A stretch of DNA of 64,000 nucleotides, taken from contig JASKMD010000003.1 of assembly GCA_030144725.1 (NCBI GenBank), forward strand, positions 13,066,376-13,130,375, written 5' to 3'. Shown here piece by piece: positions 55,805 through 64,000 of the stretch (positions within the stretch are counted from its first letter, which is position 1; every line of letters begins with the position of its first letter). Under the pieces are notes generated by a model. That model was given only the letters and a program-made list of their open reading frames with translations, ran no database searches and had not been told where the DNA came from. Made by a program: the position numbers and the translations under genes. The stretch comes from Haematococcus lacustris. Its lineage: Eukaryota; Chlorophyta; Chlorophyceae; Chlamydomonadales; Haematococcaceae.

Positions 55805-57255
55805 GTGCCTTTGGAAGATCGTGGCTCCCTAACCCTAAACCCTAACCTGCCCCAAAGCAGTGCCCAACCTGTTCATGCTCAACAAAGCAGTGCACCTCAC
55901 CCGGCTACCTCGCTGCTGTACCTGCCTGCATTGGTGCAGAATAGCATCGCCAGCTGGGCCGTGCGGCTCGGCGCTGGGAATGCCTTGTCCCAGACCTGCC
56001 GCGCGTGCTCCGCGACGAGCCTGCTGAATGCTCCATCCTTCCTCGTCAAGCTGGACAAGCAGCGCTGCGACCAGCTGCTGACGCCCCGCGTCGTCGCAAC
56101 ACTTCAGACCAGAACAGACCAGCTGACCGTCACCTTGTCAAGCTCGGAGCAGCCGCAGGGCCAGTGCAGCGGGCTCTTATCCGATGTCTTTGTCAGCCGT
56201 GAAGGTATGCAAGCTGGGCACCACCGCGGAACTGGCAATGCAGGGTCCGTCTCTCCACCCAGCGCCTGTCGGACAGCTTCCCTGGCCTCACCTCCCTCTC
56301 CCTGCATCACCTGCAGCGGGCTGGCCAGCCTATCCCGCCAGTTGCAGCAGCTGGACCTCACCCGTTCCACCATCCTGCAGCCGCAGCAGCCGGATCAGCC
56401 CGGGGCAGTGACCCTTGACACCCTCTTCAGTGGCGCCAGACTGCAGCAGCTGAGCTTGGGTGTGGACGAGGATGGGCAGCCACTGCCTGAGCTGCAGCCC
56501 GTGGCGCCACACCTGACTCCTCCGCCTTGGAAATGTCCAACAGCTGTTCCAGACGCTTGGTGGCCGCACAGCCACTGGGGGCTCCTGACCCAGCTGTTGC
56601 AGGCCCTGCCCCGGCTGCACACCCTGCTACTGCCTGAAGCGACCGTGGGTGGGCGGCAGGAGATGGATGCCCTGCTGGCAGCCACCCAGCTCACCAGTGT
56701 ACAGCTGGCGTCTGTGTGGTGCTTGCACAGCTCTGCCACACAGGCGCCTTGCAGCTGGCAGCGGTTGGAGCTGAGTGGCTGCATTGACTGCTACTCAGCC
56801 GCCTACCTCCCCCTGCACTCCCTGACCCAGCCCCGGCTGGTGGCCAGGCTGTGTGTGAGTGCAGTGGGGGGCAGCAACCAGCAGATGGCTGCCGCAGTGC
56901 ACAACCTGACCCAGGCCTATAAGGTGCCTGTGGAGGTCAAGGCTGTGGAGCTGGACATGCTCCAGACCTCACTCTACCTGCACCAGCTGGTGGACACGCT
57001 GCAGCCGCAGGCTTAGGTGTGGCAGCGATCACAATCCAGCGCCTGCCCAGCTTCAGCTCAGCGGACATCCACGCCCAGGCTCCGCTGTGTCAGGCCTGCA
57101 CCCGCCTGAATGTCCAGACCCGCAGCCTGGACCCGTCACTGCAGTTCTGGCACCAGCTCATGCCCATGCTCACGCACGTCAGCATTGAGTGCGTTGATGG
57201 TGCTGTGGTGGCAAGCATGAGCCATGTAGTCGAGCATGTGGTGCATGAGCCCTGA
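55805..57255 (+). pseudogene. LRR-like protein of an algal multicopy family, interrupted
   Basis: One long frame reads NSIASWAVRLGAGNALSQTC, LQQLDLTRSTILQPQQP, LDTLFSGARLQQLSLGVDED, LLQALPRLHTLLLPEATVG, LLAATQLTSVQLASVWCLHS, WQRLELSGCIDCYSAAYLPL and ends at a TAG at 57014. The recurring LxxLxLxxxxL spacing is leucine-rich-repeat-like, with an F-box-like helix possible at the start. Coding-looking sequence continues in another frame (57060-57255: LDPSLQFWHQLMPMLTHVSI), so a frameshift near 57015 probably ended the original protein early. I recall this family as highly repeated in volvocalean algae; no function is known. No ATG is found near the 5' end. Confidence 0.5.
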
Positions 57256-58436
57256 GCAAGGGGGCTGGTCATCCGTGTTGAGGCCTCCCGCCAGCAGCGG
57301 TCTGCCTGCTGCCAGGCCGTCATCAGGGACATGAAGGCGTGGAGGATAGAGCAAGGAGTGGGTGAAGGATGCGGCAGGGCCGACTAGGGTGAGGGTCAAG
57401 GTGGCACGGTGATGACATGGGCGGCCTCATGGTGCTGTGGTGCAGCATGCAGGGCCAGGAAGGTGCCAACATGAGGTGTGGACAGGCTGGAGGGAGGCTG
57501 GAGGCAGCAGGCGGAATTAGGGTTAGGGCTAGGGTCTGGGTCTGGGACTGGGTCTGGGTCTGGGCCTGGGTCTGGGTCTGGGTTAGGGTCTGGGTCTGGG
57601 TCTGGGTCTGGGTGTGGGTTAGGGTTAGGGTCAGGGTCAGGGTCAGGGTCAGGGTCAGGGTCAGGGTCAGGGTCAGGGTCAGGGTCAGGGTCAGGGTCAG
57701 GGTCAGGGTTGAGATTTGGACCTCTGACCCATGTGGTGTTGGCGAGCTACAGACTGCCCACAGTGCTGCATGGTTCACTCCCACCGAGACCAGCATACCT
57801 AGTGAGGGTCCAATAGTTATGCCTTGGCGTTGGTACCTGTTGCCAGCTGGGCTGATGGCTCATGGCAGGGACGTGCTGCATGGCAGGACTGCTTGCAAGG
57901 CTAAGGGCAGGCTCAATGCTCAAGTCACTGTGATACATGCATGCATTTGTTGTCAAGGAAGCATGCCTGCCTTGTTGATGTAGGGTCTTGTTGTATGGCG
58001 TGCCCCAGGTCTGCATTGCTTCGGATTTGCATGCATAGCCCGGATTTTGTCAACGCATGTTCACACTACTTGTTGCATCTTTTCTATTAGTAGTGAGTAC
58101 AGCAAGGATACCGCCTGAACGTTTGCTGAGTTAATTCAATGCCTGATTGAGCCCCTCACCCGAACATGTTGGAGTGCTTGTAATGCTCATGTACTGGTGG
58201 AAGCAAGTTCGTGCGACAAGTGGCTGGGCAGTTCAGCAGCCCCCCAGCGAAGACATTTGTTCAGGTTCAGCCGACAGGGGCACATTCCCATGCTCTCCGC
58301 TGCGCCCCTGCTGCTCTTGTCAATAACTCCGAGTTTAGATCTTACATCTTGCAGGCCATTACGAGGCAGCCAAACATTACTCATTCCTGCCATCCTCGGC
58401 ATCTGGTCACCCCCGCCATTGGCTGCACCCCCATGG
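57256..58436. repeat. Minisatellite and solo Fanzor type A flank
   Basis: Bases 57517-57718 are (GGGTCT)n, then (AGGGTC)n. Bases 57795-57985 (AATGCC/GTTGGTACCTGTTGCC, GGGCTGATGG, TTGTCAAGGAAGCATGCCT) match 18345-18530, the far 3' flank of Fanzor type A. No gene is supported. Confidence 0.6.
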
Positions 58437-58607
58437 CTCACGAGATAACTTTCTAACTCATTTCTGCACGGATGAGGCCGCCGATTTGTGCGATGAGCTG
58501 CTGATGGCCCGAATAGAGTGCAGAGAGCTCCAGCGGTTTGCCGGGTGGCTGGCCCCCAACCAGCGCCGTCTTCTGGAGCTTCGCAGACACGTTTGGCAAC
58601 ACCTATA
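58437..58607 (+). pseudogene. Unassigned coding fragment
   Basis: An open stretch ending in TAG reads DEAADLCDELLMARIECREL, then QRFAGWLAPNQRRLLELRRH. It looks like genuine coding sequence because of its regular helical pattern. The frame upstream shifts near 58437. It may belong with the transposon protein at 59022. Confidence 0.35.
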
Positions 58608-59021
58608 GGCAGCCTGGACACATTGCGGCGTGAATGGCGCATTTCGAGTGGACATGTCAACTTTTTAGGTTAGCTCGCATTAGTGTTGCAACGTCTCAGC
58701 ACGCATCGAAACCCACTCCCAAGCTCACCTGCTGCATCGAAACCCTCTCCCGGCCTGCTCCCTTGCCCCCCGCTCCAAAGTGTCACCTTTCGTCATCAAA
58801 CGGCGCCCAATCTGCAGGTCGATGGCATTGCGAGTTGGGAGCGTGACCGCGACGGCGCATTACTGCTGAACACAGGTTCGGTCGACATGTGGCAGCGATT
58901 CAGGTTACACACGATTTCCTGATTATTGGTGCTTGTGGCTCCTGAGCAACCACGATCGGCAAGAATAAGTAAAAAATATGCAGAAACGGAGCTAGTAACT
59001 TTGTTTGCCGTTGTGCAGGCC

Positions 59022-60451
59022 ATGGTTGATAAGAAAAGGGGGGCAAAGGCTAGATGTGACGGTGCGCAGAAAGCGAGGGAGGTTGTGGCACAGCGCAGGG
59101 CTGCTGAGGCTGAGGCCAAGGCCCAGGCTCTTGCCGCTGAGGCTGATGCCAAAGCACATGCTGATGCTGGTGCTTATGAGGCACAGTTGCATCAGCTGCA
59201 GGCTGACCTGCAGCAGAGGGAGCAACAAGTTGCTGACACCCAACGCTTGCAACATCTACAGCAACTGCTGCAGGACCTCCAGCAGGATGAACTTCAACGT
59301 AAGGAGCAGCAGGTGGCTGAGCAGCAACAGCAGCTGCAGCAGCAGCAGGAAGACATGCACCTGAGGGAGCAGCAGTTTGCTGAGCAGCAACACCAGGTGC
59401 GGCAGAGGGAGCAGCAGGTGGCTCAGCAGCAACACCAGCTGCAGCAGCAACAGGCAGACATGCAGCAGAGGGAGCAGCAGGTGGCTCAGCAGCAGCACCA
59501 GCTGCAGCAGCAACAGGCAGACATGCAGCAGAGGGAGCAGCAAGTGGCTCAGCAGCAGCACCAGCTGCAGCAGCAACAGGCAGACATGCAGCAGAGGGAG
59601 CAGCAAGTGGCTCAGCAGCAGCACCAGCTGCAGTTGCAGCAACAGCTTTACAGGCTGCAGCAACAGCTCGATGCATCACAGTTCAAGGGGGCCAAGGCCA
59701 TTAGGTTGCATTGGCACCTAGCCAATAGGTTTGGGGTGCATGTGCAATGGTCATATGGTGCCACATCGCATTTTAAGAGCACGCATGACTCTGAGGGTGG
59801 GGTGATCAAGAGGGAGTGGAGGGAGCAGATGCTAGTGCATCCTGAACTCGTGGGAAAAGTGTGTGGGGCTGCTGTGCTGACTGATTGGGCTAACAAGCAT
59901 TTTGCTGTGCCATGCCATGCACAAGACACCAGTGCTAGCCACAGGCTTCGTGGTCACATCATGTTTCGGCGCTACCTGGTGCTAGACGACGCTAGGCAAG
60001 CAGCTGTATGCAGTATGCCTGAGGCTGATGTGGAGCGCATGCATAATGATGTAAAGGGGTGCAGGGCTATGCACCGCATAGTGTTCACACCTGACAGGGA
60101 GCAGCCTCAATGGGCCATGGCTGCTTGTGCATGCAACACGTGCCAGCCGTGTGAGTGTGCCAGCCGTGCATGAAGCCTGACACCACCACCCCACTTGAGC
60201 CCATGCCCATGTTTCAAGACACTGTGAAGGAGGTGAGGGCTGACGAAGAGTGTTATGCATTGTTGATGTTGTACCATCCCGATTTGCTGCATGATGAGGT
60301 GTGCTTTGGCAAACTGACCAACAAACACTGTGCACGATATCGCATGCACATGGGATGGAAGAGGGAAGAGGGACGTCGGGAATTGCGTCGTTTAGTGCGC
60401 AGAGAGCTGCTAAGTGAGCAGCTGGAGGCTGAATATGAGGCGGACAATTGA
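59022..60451 (+). pseudogene. Coiled-coil transposon protein with DDE-like C-terminal motif, frameshifted
   Basis: The ATG at 59022 follows a TTGTGCAG acceptor-like site. Residues 1-60 are Ala/Lys/Arg-rich. A Gln/Glu coiled coil follows, built of 63-bp units (REQQVAQQQHQLQQQQADMQ, four copies, 59398-59640). The globular part reads AIRLHWHLANRFGVHVQWSY, GATSHFKSTHDSEGGVIKRE and VLTDWANKHF. The SH-x-KS-x-x-D-x-EGG-x-x-KR pattern resembles the HGKG-x-x-DG-x-GG-x-x-KR motif near the end of some eukaryotic DDE-type transposon proteins. A Cys cluster (CACNTCQPC) then meets a stop at 60173. The reading continues in another frame to 60451 (LLMLYHPDLLHDEVCFGKL). A 17-bp tandem duplication (GTGCCAGCCGT at 60141 and 60158) causes the shift. 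Confidence 0.6.
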
Positions 60452-62314
60452 TGTGTAAAGTGCATTGGGGTCTACTTTGGAGCATCACAAACGGCCCACA
60501 CATTAACACAACGCGCTTGTTTCCTGATTACACGTTAGAAGCCCACACAAGGAGCCGCACTGAACTTGCAGTCCATCTCTTGCCGTCTTGGTTGGACAGA
60601 TAACCGGCTGGAAAAAATGCACATTTCATGGAAACTTGACATGGTCTTACGTGACACGCGTCGCACGCTTGTTGTCGCACGTTGTGGTGCAGGGACAGCC
60701 CACAAGCCACACCAGCACTCCCAGGCACATTATCAGCACTAGCACTAGCACTTTTACACATGTCGGGGGGGTCCTGCACCCGACAAGAAATTTAAATTTT
60801 TGAAATGCTGGGCCGCTGAGCGCTATTCGCTGATCACAGCCCCACTAAGCAGGCCAATCCCGGCACAACGCGACCAGAATTCCCAACACCCTCGCCCGCC
60901 CCGGCAAAGGTGCACATCAGCACGAGCAGCCCGCTAGCCTCGCGCTGGTGAGCTGCACCGCCCTGCGCAAAAATCGCTGAAAAACTCTTAAAGATGAGTC
61001 GGATAGTTATCAGGGGTGCAGCCAATGGCGGGGGTGACCATCTACAAGGCAGACGCCGCCCTGTCGGCTATCACCGCAACAAGGGCACGGGTTCCAATGA
61101 GCAGGTCCAAGTCTCTTAGACAACATATCCATCTGCTCACCCAGCTCACCTCGCCCTGCTGGGTCTGTGAGGTGCTTGCACACTCATGCACGTCTCAATG
61201 CTGCAAGCACGCGCATGCACCTTGACATTGTCGAGCGGGCAACGCGGGCAGCAGTGCTGTGGCATAGACCTGCACCAGCCTTGACCAAACCAGCCCTTGC
61301 CACTTCCGAACGAGCCCACAGACATCTTCGGGATCGCCAAGTTAGCTGGACCCACAGCATCCCAACATCGGCCTTTGCTTCGCTGCGAGATGCGTGGCGT
61401 GCAACTGCACCTGCGCTCCGCCCCGCGTGCCCCGACCTTCCACCGCCACAGCGGCCCCCACAGCCGCATCCATGCAGCGCCTGCGTGGCACTCACTGTCA
61501 AAGGATCTGCTGTGGCAGGTAGCGCCTGCAGCAGCTTGACACCAGCCACAGCTGCTCCACCTGCCCCTGAGCTGGGCTGATGAAGCCAACCCATACAGGG
61601 GACAGAGCAGGAGGCGCTGACTGCACCCAGCTCCCCCTTCAGCGCCCTAAACCCCACCTGGAAGGTACTGTGATGATGGCCTGCACGGCATAAGTTGTCA
61701 GCCCTCAGCCTGCTTGATGAAGGAAGGAGCTGTGGCCCAGCGCACCCTTGCTGGGTGGTGGGCAATGGGCTCACCTGGGGTGGTCTGATGCAGCGAAGAG
61801 GTCTGCGCCCTAGGGCAGAATTAGCGGGGGTCAGCGGGGGTCTGCGCCCTAGGGCAGAATTAGCGGGGGTCAGCGGGTGGTGGGCAGTGGGCTCACTGCC
61901 GTCCCCCTGGTTGCTGCTTAGGCCTAGGCTCAAGACAAACAGTCTATGGGCCGGCTGGGCGCTGGCCACTGAGCTCACGGTATACAGTCTGATTGCCATA
62001 CATGGCTAGCTGTATGTTTAGCTGTAAGTATAGCTATATATCTACGGTTTGCTGTGTTTCTAGGTGTAGGTCTAGGTGGTGTTCAGTGCAGTCTGTTGGC
62101 TGTCATAGGCAGCCAGTGCCCCCACACCGCCCTTGGGCATGGCTGCAAAAGTGGTGGCAGAGTGCTTGGCATGCACGCATGCACGCATGCACGCATGCAT
62201 GCATGCAGCAGTCAGTGAGAAGCACGGTTGTATCAGCAAGTCAAAGTCAAGCAGCCATAGCAGGCCGCCGGGGGTGTGATGCCTCACTCCCCTCCGCTAA
62301 TGGCCCCGCTGCAG
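60452..62314. other. Intergenic, probably includes 5' exons of the Ycf21-like gene
   Basis: No exon can be fixed. A 39-bp tandem (GTCTGCGCCCTAGGGCAGAA at 61801 and 61840) and a GCATGCAC run (62171-62208) are present. The transit peptide and first exon of the gene at 62315 should lie here. Confidence 0.4.
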
Positions 62315-63868
62315 GTGCTGCTGCTCAGTGATGGCTCCGTCACCCGTCACCTGCAGCTTATGACCGGGCGGCCAGTGGCAGTGGTGAGTGGGCGCATCAC
62401 AGCTGCATTGCTCACGCTGCTTGTGACCCCGCCCACGCCCCTGACATGGCAGATGCCACAGCCTCCACACACTGCGACCTCCTTCTCCTGCAACCTGTCC
62501 TCAGCAGACTGCTGCTCTCGCCTCTACCTCTACTCCCCATCTCCACCATCCTGCCCTGACCCACACCCTGACCCGCTTGCCTGCCCACTGGCCCCCTTCC
62601 CCCCTTTCTGCCCAGCCTGATGAGGGCATGTCCGCTGAGGTCCTGCGTGTGACCTGAGTGTGACCTGCTGTAACCCAGCTGTGGCCTCACTGGGCTGCAC
62701 AGGACTGCCTGGACATGAGCAACATTGGTAGCCGGGCAGACGGCCTGCCCCCAGGGGTGTCGGCCATCCCTGGCCCCTGGGTGCAGCGTCAGGTGCTGTT
62801 GAGGCCGCAGCCCCTCACGCCCCACGCCCACCACACAGGTCAGCCTTCCCCCCAGACCCCTCTGCTCGCCTTGCCTTGCCTGCTCAAGCCTCCCATGCCA
62901 CCCCTACTGCCTCGCCTGCCCCAATCCCTCCTGCTGCTCTACCGGCCCCAGGCCCCCCTGCCAACCCCCTGCCAACCCCCTGAACCCCCTCAGACCATTG
63001 CTATTGGTAGGACTGGTCACGCACAGACTGCCTGCAGCCCCTGCCTTGCCCACCCGGCACTCTGCCTGCAGCGCTGTATGTTGCATCTGCCTGCTTGCTG
63101 GTAATGCAGACCTGAGCACATCCTCATGTGGGGCAGAAGGCAGCGGGGAGGCCGGGCCTAGTCGAGCCGGGCCCCCCTTGCCCCTGGTGTACGCATGCAG
63201 CTGGTGGGCGGCCGGGGAGGTAGATGGTTTCCTGGCAGAGCGCAGTCTGCCCATCTGGATGAGCCTGAGCCAGAAGCGGGTGGAACTGTACCGTCAGGTC
63301 AGGTTAGGGGAGGGGAGGGGCGAGCAAGAGGCTGGGCCAGGGAGTAGCAGGGTTGAAGGGGGCAGGTGCAAGGGGGGGGGGGGGGGGCAGGGAGAGTGGG
63401 GGCTAGGGGGTCCGGCTGAGGGTGTGAAGGAGACACGCATCTCTAGCCAGGGCCCTCTGCCTTCATCTAGCTAGACACACGCTAGTCTGCCGGAACCACC
63501 TCCTGCTTGCTTTGTTTCTGTTGATTATCAGTGCTGTTTGAATCTCGATGTTCACATCTTATGTTCGATGTGCGTGGGTTGACGTAAATGGAACCATCCC
63601 TTGTGATTATGCATTGGCATGGCTATGACAACTCGTCCAGGCTCCCTTGCAGCCGCACCGTCTGAGACGAAGTACTCTGACACCTTTGCAGGTGCAGCAC
63701 GTGTACCACGGCCATTGCCCACAGCTGGAAGCAACCATGGGCTGCCAGGGCCCCTTTTGGGGCAGGCAATACTTCTTTTGGCACAACGGTCAACCACTAA
63801 CCCTGATCTATGAAATATTCTCACCGCGCATGGCTGAGTATCTGGGTTCTACCGAACTGGCACGATGA
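62315..63868 (+). CDS. Ycf21/chorismate-lyase-like protein (partial 5' end)
   Basis: Four phase-consistent exons, 62315-62383, 62703-62838, 63110-63297 and 63692-63868, read VLLLSDGSVTRHLQLMTGRP, DCLDMSNIG, IPGPWVQRQVLLR, LPLVYACSWWAAGEVDGFLA, RSLPIWMSLSQKRVELYRQ, PFWGRQYFFWHNGQPLTLIY, EIFSPRMAEYLG and stop. LLxDGSxTxxLxxxxG, the RQVxLR/SWW pairs and the LPIGxxL-like RSLPIW followed by FWxRxYxFxxxGxPLxxIxExF are the plan of the UbiC/Ycf21 chorismate-lyase fold. In algae the Ycf21 gene is plastid-derived, and the product's role is not established. A nuclear copy with plastid targeting is expected. The first exon(s), including any transit peptide, are not found. Confidence 0.8.
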
Positions 63869-64000
63869 ATTGTAGCTAAATAAAGTGCACTAGACTGTCC
63901 AGGACTGGCGAGTGAGAGAAGCACATGCATGAGTGAGGTCGTTGGGCGGCGAAAGCGCTATCATACCGCTAGCATACTCTGCCGCAACGCTAGCCCTTGC
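63869..64000. other. 3' flank of the Ycf21-like gene
   Basis: An AATAAA-like run (CTAAATAAAG) lies about 17 bases after the stop codon. No other feature is seen. Confidence 0.4.

Noticed and set aside
60149..60163. A 15-base intron (GTGTGAGTGTGCCAG) rescuing the transposon protein frame
   Set aside because: It is far too short to splice; a 17-bp tandem duplication explains the sequence better.

Overview
This window is nuclear DNA of a green alga. It is GC-rich, its genes are split into many short exons by GT-AG introns, and the gene set belongs to the plant lineage: a bifunctional nuclease, a Ycf21/chorismate-lyase-like protein, a GARP transcription factor and a CDPK-like kinase. Short interstitial TTAGGG tracts, hexanucleotide minisatellites inside introns and a heavy transposon load fit the Chlamydomonadales. 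A Haematococcus-type species is my best guess, by inference only. A 500-base assembly gap lies at 31734-32233.

Layout. 1-1300: internally deleted Fanzor (eukaryotic TnpB-like) copy A. 1594-1829 (-): rhomboid fragment. 2574-3218 (+): complete small secreted Cys-rich gene with a decayed duplicate upstream. 3348-5668: decayed hAT transposase. 5841-9860: a three-level nest of DNA transposons, each level with its own target-site duplication (TSD). 11578-13794 (-): complete bifunctional nuclease. 14343-15010: repeat relics. 15169-18903 (-): complete AHA1 Hsp90 co-chaperone with a 17-nt microexon and a Fanzor relic in intron 2. 19431-19812 (-): Fanzor C tail. 20519-30824 (+): SMARCAL1/HARP-type annealing helicase with huge intronic minisatellites. 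32622-34854 (+): 3' part of an EBP2-like rRNA-processing gene, its 5' part missing near the gap. 35005-36700 (-): Fanzor copy B, with all three RuvC segments. 36812-38365 (+): complete GARP/Myb factor. 39433-41421: second copy of the 7-bp-TSD transposon. 42195-43200 (+): complete CCCH+WW gene. 45185-46342 (-): complete PYM. 48113-55277 (-): CDPK-like kinase. 55805-57255 (+): broken LRR-like family member. 59022-60451 (+): frameshifted coiled-coil transposon protein. 62315-63868 (+): Ycf21-like gene.

The host genes are unrelated housekeeping and signalling functions (protein folding, replication-fork repair, ribosome biogenesis, exon-junction recycling, calcium signalling). No operon-like logic is expected. 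The coherent story is the mobile DNA. A Fanzor family has left at least nine fragments. A DNA-transposon type with 5'-TCAGG ends and exact 7-bp TSDs is present as two copies of one family plus a second, third-level family, and one copy supplies the empty site that proves the insertion in the other.

Gene models were built by hand from splice sites and reading-phase continuity. Where phases close across every exon (BFN, AHA1, PYM, GARP, CCCH-WW, secreted protein) they are firm. Long low-complexity ends (helicase N-terminus, kinase C-terminus) are not.
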